Below the pieces are notes generated by a model, which made no database searches, was not told the origin of the DNA, and saw nothing but the letters and a program-made list of their open reading frames with translations. Below are positions 1 through 9,248 of a DNA stretch of 64,000 nt, piece by piece. Each line of letters opens with the position of its first letter. Position 1 is the first letter of the stretch. Origin of the DNA: JAPORY01 sp965215385 (GTDB lineage: Bacteria > Pseudomonadota > Alphaproteobacteria > Rhodobacterales > Rhodobacteraceae). Location of the stretch: positions 434,001-498,000 of the forward strand of contig OZ244059.1 of the NCBI GenBank assembly GCA_965215385.1, in the 5' to 3' direction. The position numbers and the translations under genes were made by a program.

Positions 1-2
1 AT

Positions 3-491
3 ATCCCGCTCGCGCACGTGCCTAAGCTTTTAACGCCGCAGAAACTTCAAGCTACTTTGGAGGTGACAATTCACGGCCTGCGCACGTATTTTGGCATCAA
101 GCAACCGCGGATTGCAGTGTCGGGTCTTAATCCTCACGCTGGCGAAGACGGTCAACTTGGCACTGAGGAAGTCGCGTGGATGAACGCTGCAATCAAAGAT
201 TTTTTCAAGCCATCGACCACCATTACGGGACCGCATTCGGCTGATAGTCTATTTCACACGACGGCGCGACAGACGTATGACGCGGCGGTCACGATGTATC
301 ACGATCAGGCCTTAATCCCGATCAAGACCTTGTATTTTGACTGTGCGGTAAATCTGACGCTCGGTTTACCTTATGTTCGAACATCTCCTGACCACGGCAC
401 GGCTTTTGACATCGCAGGGCAAGGCAAGGCGAGTGCCGCGAGCGCAATCGCCGCGATTCGATTAGCCAAGCAAATCGTAGAGCGGACTTGA
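3..491 (+). CDS. pdxA: 4-hydroxythreonine-4-phosphate dehydrogenase PdxA, C-terminal part
   Basis: This is the C-terminal half of PdxA, which oxidises 4-phosphohydroxy-threonine in the DXP-dependent pathway to pyridoxal phosphate. The frame is open from the window edge, so the true start lies outside; about 163 of roughly 330 residues are present. Family motifs are visible: SGLNPHAGEDG with its metal-binding His, TMYHDQALIPIKTL with the second metal His, and the closing SPDHGTAFDIAG. The stop overlaps the start of rsmA, the usual pdxA-rsmA arrangement in Proteobacteria, so the two are probably co-translated. The GTG at 18 is only an internal codon. Identification is secure; completeness upstream cannot be judged. 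Confidence 0.95.
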   Translation: MPLAHVPKLLTPQKLQATLEVTIHGLRTYFGIKQPRIAVSGLNPHAGEDGQLGTEEVAWMNAAIKDFFKPSTTITGPHSADSLFHTTARQTYDAAVTMYHDQALIPIKTLYFDCAVNLTLGLPYVRTSPDHGTAFDIAGQGKASAASAIAAIRLAKQIVERT

Positions 492-1348
492 GTACCATCG
501 ACTCACTGCCGCCGTTGCGAGAGGTAATCGCGACCTACGGATTATCGGCGAAAAAGTCGCTTGGTCAGAACTTTCTGTTGGATCTCAACCTAACCACAAG
601 CATTGCACATCTCGTTTCAGATTTGCCGAATAGCGATATTTTTGAGGTTGGTGCTGGGCCTGGCGGCTTAACTCGTTCGCTACTCGCTTTAGGTGCGAGA
701 AAAGTTCTCGCCGTCGAAAAGGATCGCCGGTGTATTCCGGCACTAGAAGAAATCAGGCGTGTTTATCCTGATCGGCTTGAGTTTATTTGCGCTGATGTGC
801 TTGATGTGTCCCCAATGAAGTTTTTGCAAACGCCGATGAAGATCGTCGCGAATTTGCCTTATAATATTGGCACTCACATGTTTACCAGCTGGCTCGAAAG
901 CGAGAGTTGGCCGCCATCGTGGTCAAATATGACGTTAATGTTTCAGCGTGAAGTCGCCGAGCGGTTTGTCGCGCAACCGAGATCAAAGGCGTACGGAAGG
1001 CTTTCTATTCTATCGCAATGGCGATGTGAGACGCAGATTGTCAAGAAAGTGCCGCCAAAAGCCTTCACCCCTACCCCTCGGGTTTCGAGTGCTATTGTGT
1101 CGGTTGATCCCCTAACTGAACCCCGTTACCCGGCCGAACTAGCAACCTTAACCGAACTTGTGCGTTTGGCATTTCGACATCGCCGCAAGATGCTCGGGCG
1201 CACTCTAAAAAACTCATCCTTAGATATTCCCGAAGACTTGTTGCGTGCTGGCATTCAACCCACGCAACGGCCCGAGGAGGTAACCCTAGAGCAATATTGT
1301 TACCTTGCTACAATTTTCGGAACAAAGAAGGTCCCCAACCTAAATTAG
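488..1348 (+). CDS. rsmA: 16S rRNA (adenine1518/1519-N6)-dimethyltransferase RsmA (KsgA)
   Basis: The product dimethylates two adjacent adenines in helix 45 of 16S rRNA late in 30S assembly. The 286-residue length is normal. The SAM-binding motif EVGAGPGG is near residue 53 and the catalytic NLPYN motif near residue 122; the C-terminal part has the typical FRHRRKMLGRTLKN sequence. The start is a TTG at 488 overlapping the pdxA stop by three bases; it gives the expected N-terminus with SLGQNFLLD near residue 24. No better ATG fits. The overlap implies translational coupling to pdxA. Confidence 0.95.
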   Translation: MSTIDSLPPLREVIATYGLSAKKSLGQNFLLDLNLTTSIAHLVSDLPNSDIFEVGAGPGGLTRSLLALGARKVLAVEKDRRCIPALEEIRRVYPDRLEFICADVLDVSPMKFLQTPMKIVANLPYNIGTHMFTSWLESESWPPSWSNMTLMFQREVAERFVAQPRSKAYGRLSILSQWRCETQIVKKVPPKAFTPTPRVSSAIVSVDPLTEPRYPAELATLTELVRLAFRHRRKMLGRTLKNSSLDIPEDLLRAGIQPTQRPEEVTLEQYCYLATIFGTKKVPNLN

Positions 1349-1493
1349 TTGGAAGCTCTGTCGCGCCATTATCGGCACGCTTGGCGGTGAGCACACTTTC
1401 GCATACGCTGCACTTGCGGAAGGTAGCTCCGACCATATTGTCCCCGCCACGCAGATCGCAAGCGACCGCGCCTTTCGGCTCACCGACGTACCA

Positions 1494-1997
1494 TTAGCTA
1501 TTGTCACTGGCGCGGCGTTTTTCTAACTTCTGTCGATGCTTCGCCGCCGCGTTCGAACTGTCAATTATCTCAAGTTCAGGGGCATTGGTATCAACCACCT
1601 CTAAGCTACTATTGGTCGCTGACGGCGCCGCGGTTGCAGAAAAATGCGCAGCTTTCCCATTCGCTTCACGGTTTTGCCGATCCTGTCGGTCGCGTCCTTG
1701 TTGCCGCTCGCGACTTTGTCGCTCTTGATCTTCACGACGGCTTTCAATCTCGCGCTGTGCGTCAGAGAGTAATCGCAGATAGTGTTCAGCATGTTGCTGA
1801 AAATTTTCCGTTGCGACCCGATCATTGCCCAACTGTGCGTCTCGCGCAAGTTGACTATATTTTTCAATAATCTGTTGCGGTGTTCCACGTACTTTCCCTT
1901 CGGGACCCGAACTTTCAAATACGCGATTAACAACGTTGCCGCCAGCGGGGCGGTTACGGTTCGCTCTTGTGCGCGAACGTGACTTAGATGATCTCAT
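1494..1997 (-). CDS. DUF4167 domain-containing protein
   Basis: This is a 167-residue basic protein of the DUF4167 family, which is largely restricted to Alphaproteobacteria and has no settled function. The conserved domain occupies about residues 5-95 (basic start, then GGNVVNRVFESSGPEGKVRGTP and the helix around QQIIEKYSQLARDAQ). The rest is a low-complexity charged tail rich in Arg, Glu and Gln. It follows prfA and prmC on the same strand, a common alphaproteobacterial order, though about 225 bp separate it from prmC. The family assignment is firm; the role, possibly RNA-related because of its basic composition, is speculation. Confidence 0.9.
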   Translation of the reverse strand: MRSSKSRSRTRANRNRPAGGNVVNRVFESSGPEGKVRGTPQQIIEKYSQLARDAQLGNDRVATENFQQHAEHYLRLLSDAQREIESRREDQERQSRERQQGRDRQDRQNREANGKAAHFSATAAPSATNSSLEVVDTNAPELEIIDSSNAAAKHRQKLEKRRASDNS

Positions 1998-2222
1998 GTG
2001 TATTCGTCTGCACTATTTTTTAGCAGTTAACCGAGTCGATAATCGGCAGGCGCATTCGTTGCTGCGTTTCGTGGTCGACTTTCGGATTTGACTGTGCGGT
2101 AGGAGTTAAGCATCACTCTTTGCACTACCGCAAGCTAATCACGACCCCACCCATACGACAAGGGAAAAAACAACCTAATATCAAAAAAACCGCTCGACTT
2201 GGGCAATTTTGTCGCATTTTTC

Positions 2223-3062
2223 TCACATATTGCCGGCTTTTGCGACAATAATTCGGGCCTGCCCCGCAAGATCAAAACATATTTCTCGATCTCTAAAGCC
2301 AAATTCGTGCAAGATTTTCTCAATATGCAGCCGCCTTTTCGGATCAATCTCAAAGATTAAGCGACCATCGTCTGTGAGGTGCTTCTCTGCGTCACGGCAA
2401 ATTTCTCGGTACGCTAACAAACCATCACGACCGTCTGTCAAGGCCTCAATCGGTTCATACAGGCGCACCTCATCACAAAGGATAGCGAACTCTTCAGCGG
2501 CAATGTAGGGCGGATTAGAGACGATCAGGTCAAACCGACCGGTTACCGCCGAAAACCAATTCGACTTTCGAAATTCAACACGATTATCAACCGCGTGATT
2601 GATCGCATTCTCACTGGCCTGTTTACAAGCATAGTCGCTTTGGTCAACCCCCAGACCGGTCGCACTTAAATTTTCCGTCAACAAGGAAATAACAATCGCG
2701 CCTGAACCAACCCCAAGGTCAAGTACCCGACTAAACGGTTCTCTCAATGCAGCAGCAACAAGGCTTTCGGTTTCGGGCCGAGGATCCAATACATGTTTCG
2801 TAATTCGGAAACTGCGGCCATAAAACTCGCGGCAACCGAGAATTTGACTACACGGAACCCGCTGGCGCCGCAAAGCAATCATATCAGCAAATCGCTGTGA
2901 AACTTTCGGCGTTAACTCCTCTGTCGAACGCATCGTCAAACCGGCCAAACTAAGTTGTGCAGCGTGAGCCAACAGTAAGCGGGCATCTCGCATTGGAGAC
3001 GGCACCCCCTGGCGACCAAGAGCCGCTGATGCATCCCGCAATGCCTGCGAAAAGGTGCTCAC
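2223..3062 (-). CDS. prmC: Peptide chain release factor N5-glutamine methyltransferase PrmC (HemK)
   Basis: PrmC methylates the glutamine of the GGQ motif in release factors, increasing termination efficiency. The 279-residue protein has the N-terminal helical substrate-binding domain, SAM motif I (LDLGVGSG, residues 114-121) and the catalytic NPPY motif (residues 183-186) that positions the amide. Its start overlaps the end of prfA by four bases, so the enzyme and its substrate are encoded together and probably translationally coupled, as in most bacteria. Confidence 0.96.
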   Translation of the reverse strand: MSTFSQALRDASAALGRQGVPSPMRDARLLLAHAAQLSLAGLTMRSTEELTPKVSQRFADMIALRRQRVPCSQILGCREFYGRSFRITKHVLDPRPETESLVAAALREPFSRVLDLGVGSGAIVISLLTENLSATGLGVDQSDYACKQASENAINHAVDNRVEFRKSNWFSAVTGRFDLIVSNPPYIAAEEFAILCDEVRLYEPIEALTDGRDGLLAYREICRDAEKHLTDDGRLIFEIDPKRRLHIEKILHEFGFRDREICFDLAGQARIIVAKAGNM

Positions 3063-4117
3063 AAGCCTGCTGCCGCTAAGGCCTTCGCTTCCGCATCGGC
3101 AGTCAAGGCATCAATTATCTCGTCGAGCTGACCGCGCATCACCTGCTCAAGACTGTAAAGTGTTAACTTAACTCTGTGGTCAGTCAATCGCCCCTGCGGG
3201 AAATTATAGGTGCGAATGCGCTCGGAACGCTCCCCCGATCCGACTTGTGCTGACCGGGTTGATGATCGTTTGCTTGCTTCATTCTGTCGCGCTTGATCAA
3301 GCAATCTTGTCTTCAAGACATCCATAGCGATTTGGCGATTTCGATGCTGTGACTTTTGAGAGGAGGTCGCAATAAGCCCGGTCGGCAAATGGGTTATTCG
3401 GACTGCCGAGTCCGTCTTGTTGACGTGTTGACCCCCAGCACCCGAGGCACGCATGGTATCAATTCGAATATCCTTGGGATCAATGTTTATGTCTACGTCT
3501 TTGACTTCTGGCAACACCGCAATGGTCGCTGTCGAAGTATGAATGCGTCCCGACGACTCCGTTTCAGGCACCCGCTGAACGCGGTGTACCCCACTCTCAA
3601 ACTTCAATCGTGAAAACACCCCTTTACCAGAAATTCGTAACACGACTTCCTTCACCCCTCCCAATTCGGTCATCTGTTCTTCAAGTATCTCTGAGTGCCA
3701 ACCCTGCGCATCGACGTAGTGAAGATACATCCGCAGTAAGTCACCCGCAAACAATGCTGCTTCATCACCACCAGTTCCTGGTCGAATTTCTAAGATCGAA
3801 GAAGTTGCCGTATCTGCTGTATCTTTCGGGATAAGGGCAACACGAATAGCGCGCTCAATTGCTTCTAGATCCGATCTTAGCGTCACGAGTTCCGCAACCG
3901 CCAACTGTTTCATCTCCGGATCTTTGAGGATCTCAGTCGCGTCATTAATATCGTCAATAAGACGGTGACGCTGCGTGATCTGATCAACTAGCGGTTGCAG
4001 TTCCGAATATTCCTGCGTCAACCGTGACAAATCATTCGTGTCGGTGCCCGCCGCCAATTGCGCTTCAATGAACTGAAAGCGATCAACGATCTGGCTCAAT
4101 TGCTGTTCAGGTAACAT
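3059..4117 (-). CDS. prfA: Peptide chain release factor 1
   Basis: RF1 reads UAA and UAG in the ribosomal A site and triggers peptide release. The 352-residue sequence has the N-terminal helical domain, the tripeptide region in RVPETESSGRIHTSTAT (PET in place of the common PAT/PVT), and the GGQ loop GAGGQHVNKTDSAV near residue 228. The C-terminal HRNRQIAMDVLKTRL and RIRTYNFPQGRLTDHR segments are typical. It heads a short operon with prmC. The start ATG is preceded by GGAAATGGGA-type sequence that can serve as a ribosome binding site. Confidence 0.97.
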   Translation of the reverse strand: MLPEQQLSQIVDRFQFIEAQLAAGTDTNDLSRLTQEYSELQPLVDQITQRHRLIDDINDATEILKDPEMKQLAVAELVTLRSDLEAIERAIRVALIPKDTADTATSSILEIRPGTGGDEAALFAGDLLRMYLHYVDAQGWHSEILEEQMTELGGVKEVVLRISGKGVFSRLKFESGVHRVQRVPETESSGRIHTSTATIAVLPEVKDVDINIDPKDIRIDTMRASGAGGQHVNKTDSAVRITHLPTGLIATSSQKSQHRNRQIAMDVLKTRLLDQARQNEASKRSSTRSAQVGSGERSERIRTYNFPQGRLTDHRVKLTLYSLEQVMRGQLDEIIDALTADAEAKALAAAGL

Positions 4118-4153
4118 CCCATTTCCTTTGAATCTTTCGATTCAACAATCTCT

Positions 4154-5143
4154 TCATAAAGCAGAATGTTCCGCCGTTAGAGTACCGTTCTTGGGTGAAC
4201 CTAGGAGGCAAATTATTTCAGTGGCAATATGTGCGGCGGCAATTGCCGTGGCACCTGAGGTATCAAATGGCGGCGAGACCTCCACGACATCACCACCTTT
4301 GAGGTTGATACCGTCAATCTCCCGCAATATTGCAGCCACCTGCCAACTCGCTAACCCGCCCCAGACTGGCGTTCCAGTGCCTGGTGCAAAAGCTGGATCT
4401 AAAGCATCAATGTCGAAACTCAAATAGGTTGGATGGTCACCCAAGATTTCGCGGATTCGCGCTGCTGTCCTAACAGCCCCATTCTCGTGAACCCAACGCG
4501 CATCCAAAATCGAGATTCCTAGAGTATCGCTATTGACGGTTCTTATACCAACTTGAACTGAGGTTGTGGGGTCAACAAACCCCGATTTGACAGCCTTGTA
4601 AAACATAGTGCCGTGATCAATACGGTTCATCGCCTCATCGGCCCAGGTGTCCGTATGCGCATCAAACTGTAGCAGCGACATTTTGCCAAACTTATGCTGG
4701 TAAGCCCGCAAAATCGGATATGAAATGTAATGATCGCCGCCAAGTACGAGGGTCACGGCATCGGACTTGAGAATTGTATCAATATGGCGGGTTAAGACGT
4801 CAGCAAAAACGGGTAGATCCGCATAATCAAAGGCTAAGTCACCATAATCTATGATATTTAGTTCCGATAACGGATCGTATGCCCAACCATATGGTGGATC
4901 CGGTGCCTGTAGTGTCGAAGCTTCTCGAATTTGCCGAGGTCCTAACCGGGTACCCGGTCTATTGGTTACCGCTTGATCAAACGGCACGCCCGTCACAGCG
5001 ATGTCCACACCGCGCAAGTCCTTTGTGTATTTGCGGCGCAAGAACGATAGGGCCCCCCCGAACGTCAATTCGAAACTCGGGCCGCGCAATTCTTCCCGGG
5101 TAAACGCCAAGTCAATTTGATCTTTAGCGTCCTCTAACGCCAT
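4154..5143 (-). CDS. speB: Agmatinase / arginase-family ureohydrolase
   Basis: This is a binuclear-manganese ureohydrolase, most likely agmatinase, which splits agmatine into putrescine and urea; guanidinobutyrase is the main alternative because substrate cannot be read reliably. Metal-binding motifs are present: GGDHYISYP, FDAHTDTW and SFDIDALDPAFAPGTGTP. In the first, Tyr replaces the usual Ser after the His. I chose the ATG at 5143 because GGAAGAAGG lies just upstream of it; a TTG six codons earlier would include that sequence in the protein. It is divergent from mazG and ends just upstream of prfA. Confidence 0.88.
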   Translation of the reverse strand: MALEDAKDQIDLAFTREELRGPSFELTFGGALSFLRRKYTKDLRGVDIAVTGVPFDQAVTNRPGTRLGPRQIREASTLQAPDPPYGWAYDPLSELNIIDYGDLAFDYADLPVFADVLTRHIDTILKSDAVTLVLGGDHYISYPILRAYQHKFGKMSLLQFDAHTDTWADEAMNRIDHGTMFYKAVKSGFVDPTTSVQVGIRTVNSDTLGISILDARWVHENGAVRTAARIREILGDHPTYLSFDIDALDPAFAPGTGTPVWGGLASWQVAAILREIDGINLKGGDVVEVSPPFDTSGATAIAAAHIATEIICLLGSPKNGTLTAEHSAL

Positions 5144-5268
5144 GACTAACCTTCTTCCCAACTGATCTCAGAAAAACAAATCTATCAATGCGGCTTGTTC
5201 TTTGTGCAATGGTATATGACAAATACTCATCTTTCTTTGCATCTCGCATCAAATCGGAATGATATTCA

Positions 5269-6090
5269 ATGACAAAAACTTACGATGAAAAGTGTGTCGA
5301 GGGTCAGTTAGAACGACTGATTGAAGTTGTACAGCAACTTCGCGATCCGGTTTCCGGTTGTCCGTGGGATCGGGAGCAAACTCTATCGACCCTCGCGCCA
5401 TACGCAATTGAAGAGGCTTATGAGGTCGTTGATGCTATTGATCGGGAGGATTGGGACGATCTAAAGGGGGAATTGGGCGATTTGCTGTTGCAAGTCGTCT
5501 TTCAGTCGCAGATTGCCGAAGACCATGGCCTATTTGACCTCCCTGCGGTTTTACAAAGCATCATCGACAAAATGATCGCAAGACATCCCCACGTCTTTGG
5601 TAGCAAGACCGAACGCAAAACAGCAGCCCAACAAAATCGGGATTGGGAAGAAATGAAGGCGTCCGAGCGTTCAACTAAAGCGCAATCTAGCATTCTCGCC
5701 GGCGTACCTCTAGGAATCCCCGCCTTAGTACGAGCTCAAAAGCTTCAGGACCGTGCCGCTCGCGTGGGTTTTGATTGGCCCGCAGCTGAACCTGTATTGG
5801 AAAAGATAGCCGAAGAAGTGAGAGAAATTCAACAGGCCCGAGAGTCGTTCTCGGATGAAGCCGTTGAGGAGGAGTTTGGTGACCTGTTATTTGTTCTCGT
5901 CAATATTGGTCGCCATTTTGGCGTTAGTTCAGAAACCGCGCTGCGCAAGGCCAATCAAAAATTCATCAGCCGCATTCAGGCGATGGAAGCGACTCTCAAT
6001 GAACAAGGAAGAACGATTACATCGTGCAGTTTGATCAAGTTAGAGGAACTCTGGCAAGCCGCCAAGGCGACCGGTAGTGGGTCAGTCTGA
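5269..6090 (+). CDS. mazG: Nucleoside triphosphate pyrophosphohydrolase MazG
   Basis: MazG hydrolyses NTPs and dNTPs to monophosphates, removing aberrant nucleotides. The 273-residue protein has two tandem MazG domains: the N-terminal one with CPWDREQTLSTLAPYAIEEAYE and GELGDLLLQVVFQ, the second around EEVREIQQARESF and EEEFGDLLFVLVNIGRH. The last codons and the TGA stop fall inside the repeat motif TAGTGGGTCAGTCTGA (6075-6090), so the final few residues (GSGSV) come from an inserted element and the native C-terminus may have been replaced. The function should be retained because both domains are intact. Confidence 0.94.
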   Translation: MTKTYDEKCVEGQLERLIEVVQQLRDPVSGCPWDREQTLSTLAPYAIEEAYEVVDAIDREDWDDLKGELGDLLLQVVFQSQIAEDHGLFDLPAVLQSIIDKMIARHPHVFGSKTERKTAAQQNRDWEEMKASERSTKAQSSILAGVPLGIPALVRAQKLQDRAARVGFDWPAAEPVLEKIAEEVREIQQARESFSDEAVEEEFGDLLFVLVNIGRHFGVSSETALRKANQKFISRIQAMEATLNEQGRTITSCSLIKLEELWQAAKATGSGSV

Positions 6091-6160
6091 ATTTTTCCTT
6101 GCTTGGCCGAAGGTAAAGGTGGTAGAGTAGGAGCCGTTACACAAGTAGAGGATTCATTAT
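6075..6160 (+). promoter_or_regulatory. Cassette end motif and putative promoter region of the 6159 gene
   Basis: The stretch begins with AGTGGGTCAGTCTGAA at 6076, then has TTCCTTGC and GGTGGTAGAGTAGGAG blocks before an ATG at 6159. The same order and nearly the same spacing (83 bp here, 80 bp there) occurs upstream of the secreted-protein gene at 36,265. TTGCTT with GTAGAGT about 17 bases later could be a promoter. The resemblance is seen directly; promoter activity is inference. Confidence 0.5.
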
Positions 6161-6549
6161 GAGAATAGGGTGCTTTACTCCCCCCTGACCCTTCTGGCCG
6201 GTCTGCTGCCCTTGTGCTGGCCCTGCCCGCGGCGGCGCAGACGACCGTCACCAGCCCAGGCCGAGATGGTCAATCGGCGTGCCTGGCGGGTCAAACGAAG
6301 ATTCCGAATAATTTCTCCATCGACACCTTGTCCACAACCAGCGTGACTTTCACGAGCCCGCAAGTCACCTGGACCCAGTATACCGTGCGGCTCGACGATA
6401 TGTCTGCACCTTCAGCAGCCACTGTGTTCACTGAGGTTTTCAACGCCAAAACAGGTGAAAGGGTGGGGGCGCAAAACAGCGTTGGAATGCTGGCTGACCG
6501 AGACACGCCCGAACCAATAAGAACGGCGTACACTCCGGGGTTTGCTTGA
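6159..6549 (+). pseudogene. Frameshifted small exported protein, cassette gene with C run
   Basis: From the ATG at 6159 the frame reads MRIGCFTPP and stops at a TGA directly after a run of six C (6180-6185). Seven C would continue into LTLLAGLLPL, and one more C near 6210 would join this to VLALPAAAQ, together a normal signal peptide ending in AAAQT. The mature part (from about 6238) reads TTVTSPGRDGQSACLAGQ and continues to a stop at 6549. I recognise no domain. The layout (motif, 80-odd bp, ATG, a few codons, C run, signal peptide) matches the gene at 36,265, though the mature proteins differ. It is either switched off by slippage or dead; an IS5-type remnant lies just downstream. Confidence 0.55.
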
Positions 6550-6594
6550 ACTGCAAATGCAAGAGAGTGGATTGGGTCAATCATGGAGATCTAC

Positions 6595-7450
6595 TCCATC
6601 TAGGTCCTGCTGACATCTATCGTGCGGCGATGACGCCGGCAACCCGATGAATTCCCGCCGCGAAACGGGATGCGATCTTGTCGTATCGAGTCGCGATTGC
6701 CCAGAACTTCTTGATTGTGGCGAAGACATTCGCGATCCGGTGCCGTTCCCGGTGGCATCTCGGTCAAAGGCGTGTTGATGCGTGCGGTGCGTCTTCGGCG
6801 GAATCACCGCCTCTACGCCGCGTTTTGCGAGCATATCCAGCAAGGCGTCCGCGCCAAAGGCCGTGTCACCAATCAGTGTCGCGAAGGGAACGTCCTGGAG
6901 AAGATCAGGCATCGCCATGAGATCATGGCTCGGACCGGGCAGGACAACACAACGGATCAACGTCCCGATCGCGTCCGTTCAAGCCACACTCTTGCGCGTC
7001 CGACCACCCTTCGAGCGGCCGATGCCTTTATACGGGCGTATGAGCCTCCTTTTCCGACTCGGAGGCTTTTGCATGCGCCGGCAGGATCATGCCGTCCACC
7101 GACACGACCGACCGATCGAATTCCTCCGATAACACAGGGACAATACAATCAAAAAGACCCTTTCGCACCCACCGGATAGAGGAACGGACAAAACCGCTGG
7201 ACGATGCGGGTCCCGTTCCCGAAACGGGCTGGAAGATCCCGCTCGCTTGGGTTCAGGACGGTGCATCCGTGCGAAACCGTCCCGGCACCGCCTCACCGCA
7301 CCTTACAAGAAACAGGCGGGTGTCCGCCGTCCTTCCCGGATCGGTAGCCTGTCCCGACAGAAGCGGTGCCATCCGATCCCCCATCGCATTCGTCAAAACG
7401 GTTCGATCTGTATTCCTGATTCGACTCTCTCAATACTGTATGTCGCCTCT
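6595..7450 (-). pseudogene. Degenerate IS5-family (IS427-like) transposase
   Basis: Pieces of an IS5-family DDE transposase can be followed on the minus strand in shifting frames. The N-terminal part gives APLLSGQATDPGRTAADTRL (about 7420-7350); the middle gives VSVDGMILPAHAKASESEKE and GIGRSKGGRTRKSVA followed by a stop; then DTAFGADALLDMLAKRGVEA VIPPKTHR is open within 6577-6960; and the end reads FWAIATRYDKIASRFAAGIH in yet another frame, stopping near 6600. At least three frameshifts or stops make it inactive. It sits directly behind the truncated exported-protein gene at 6159-6549. Confidence 0.8.
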
Positions 7451-7613
7451 TTTCCGGGCAACTCTGAAAATGTATTGAACAGAAATTCAGAAATGTTCAA
7501 AGGTAGATGTCAACGGGCTTTAGACAAACAGGGATAAGGAACGGGAGTTCCTCTTGGTTCCGGTCGACCGTACCAACGCACCAGAGATCCGGACGGGAAT
7601 TGAATCCAACCCG

Positions 7614-9181
7614 TCACGGAAGGACCGCCGGCTCCACCCGGATGTCCAGCAGGTTGCGGGTATCGCGCCCGCAGGCGATGGCAATGAAGTGGATTGGTTC
7701 CATGCGATCTCTATATTTCTCGGCATAGCCCCGGTCCCGGATCTGGACAAGCGCCGTCTCTAACGCGGCCTCTGTCTCGTCGGCCGTGTCCACCATCTTG
7801 AACTCGAAGAAAAACACCTGTCCCCCGTCAGGACCACCAGGTCAGCGTGGCCATGACTGGACGATTCTTCGGACCGGACATCGACGCCGATGGCCCTCAG
7901 GGCCATATGCAACAGACCCGCATACCAGCCCTCATAACGCACGAGAGCGTTGTCGTGCCACTGGTAGGGAATGCTGGCAAGGTAGGCCTTCAGCGTTGTG
8001 GCAAAGCCGTCGAAGTCATTCATCTCGAGCCGAGTCCGCAAGGTCTCCCCCTCCTCAGTGGGAATCCGGTTCCTTGGGTTCAGATAGGTGAGCAGTTCGT
8101 CGTTCAGGCTGAGCTTGACCTCCTGGTTGGGATAGTCCAGCCGGTAGACGGTCCGGTGGCCTCTTCGCTGCTCGTCCACGATGGTGAGATATCCGGTCTG
8201 GAATAAGAGCGCCTCGACGTCGATCGCGTCAATCTCGAATTTCGAAACCAGCACCTCGTCCGTAAAGCACCCCTCCAGCTCCCGTGGATGCACCGCCGTC
8301 TCCATCAGCGTTTCAAAGAGGAACCGCGGCGAGCCGGTCCGGAACCAGTGGGGTTTGAATTCCCGTTCGTCGAACAATAACAGCACATCGAAGGGATTGT
8401 AGACCCGCTCCTCGCCCCGCCAGCTGTAGCCGTTGTACCAGCTGCGGATCGCATCCCGGTCCAGTCCCGCGAGCTCCGGGGCAAACTCGGTGTCAAGATC
8501 CGTATCCGTATACCCACAGATGGTGGCAAAGCGCGGATCGAGGCTGATGTCCTTGAGATTGTTCAATCCGGAGAACAGACTCACCTTGGAGAACACGCTG
8601 ATGCCGGTGACCATGACGAAGCGGACATGCGCGGCACTGCCCTTGATGATGCCGTAGAACCCCCGCAGATACTCCCGGTTGGCCCGCGCCCGGTCCGGAT
8701 CCTTCAGAACATCCAGGATCGGCTTGTCATACTCGTCGACCAGGATGACAACACGTTGGCCGGTTGTGTGGTGAAGACGATCCAGCACCTCAAACAGATA
8801 CTCCGGCGCCGTCTGCCACGTTGACGATTCAAGCGCGGCATCCCGCTCAACCGCTTGCAATTGAACGAGAATATTGCGTTCAATATCCTCCGGTGCGTTA
8901 TACAGTCCATCAAAGCTCAGCCACACCACCGGATGGGTGATGGACCAGTCCCAGTGCCCATGGATGTCCAGCCCTCGGAACAGCACTTCCTGTCCCTCAA
9001 ACAATGCTCCGATCGTGTCCAGCAACAGGCTCTTACCGAAGCGGCGGGGTCGGGAGAAGAAGTAATGACGCCCGTCCTCCACAAGCCGTCGGATGAGCGG
9101 GGTCTTGTCGACGTAGTAGAAGTTGTCACTCCTGATCGTCTCAAAGTCCTGAATGCCGATAGGCAGGCATTGACGGGTCAT
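7614..9181 (-). pseudogene. AAA-ATPase / PD-(D/E)XK nuclease (DUF1703 type), single frameshift
   Basis: This belongs to the family with an N-terminal predicted AAA-ATPase domain and a C-terminal PD-(D/E)XK nuclease domain. The P-loop segment FSRPRRFGKSLLLDTIGALF lies near residue 42, Walker B is VVILVDEYDKPILDVL, and the sensor region is FVMVTGISVFSKVSLFSGLN. The first frame (7760-9181) ends in an out-of-frame tail after DLVVLTGD. One extra G in the G5 run (CCCCC at 7822-7826 on the plus strand) would restore GGQVFFFEFKMVDTADETEA and the rest down to 7614, including the catalytic E-F-K. Only this one change separates it from an intact gene of about 520 residues, so sequencing error, slippage or recent decay are all possible. 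A second, worse copy lies at 39,790-41,292. Confidence 0.85.
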
Positions 9182-9248
9182 GGGTCCGATCCTTCACGAT
9201 CAATCGATCCTTTGGCACTATCCGGTACTGTGGACCTTATCTCAAAGG

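Noticed and set aside
1297..1497. Plus-strand frame overlapping the end of rsmA
   Set aside because: It mostly overlaps rsmA in another frame and has low-complexity Ser/Pro/Ala composition; no support as a gene.
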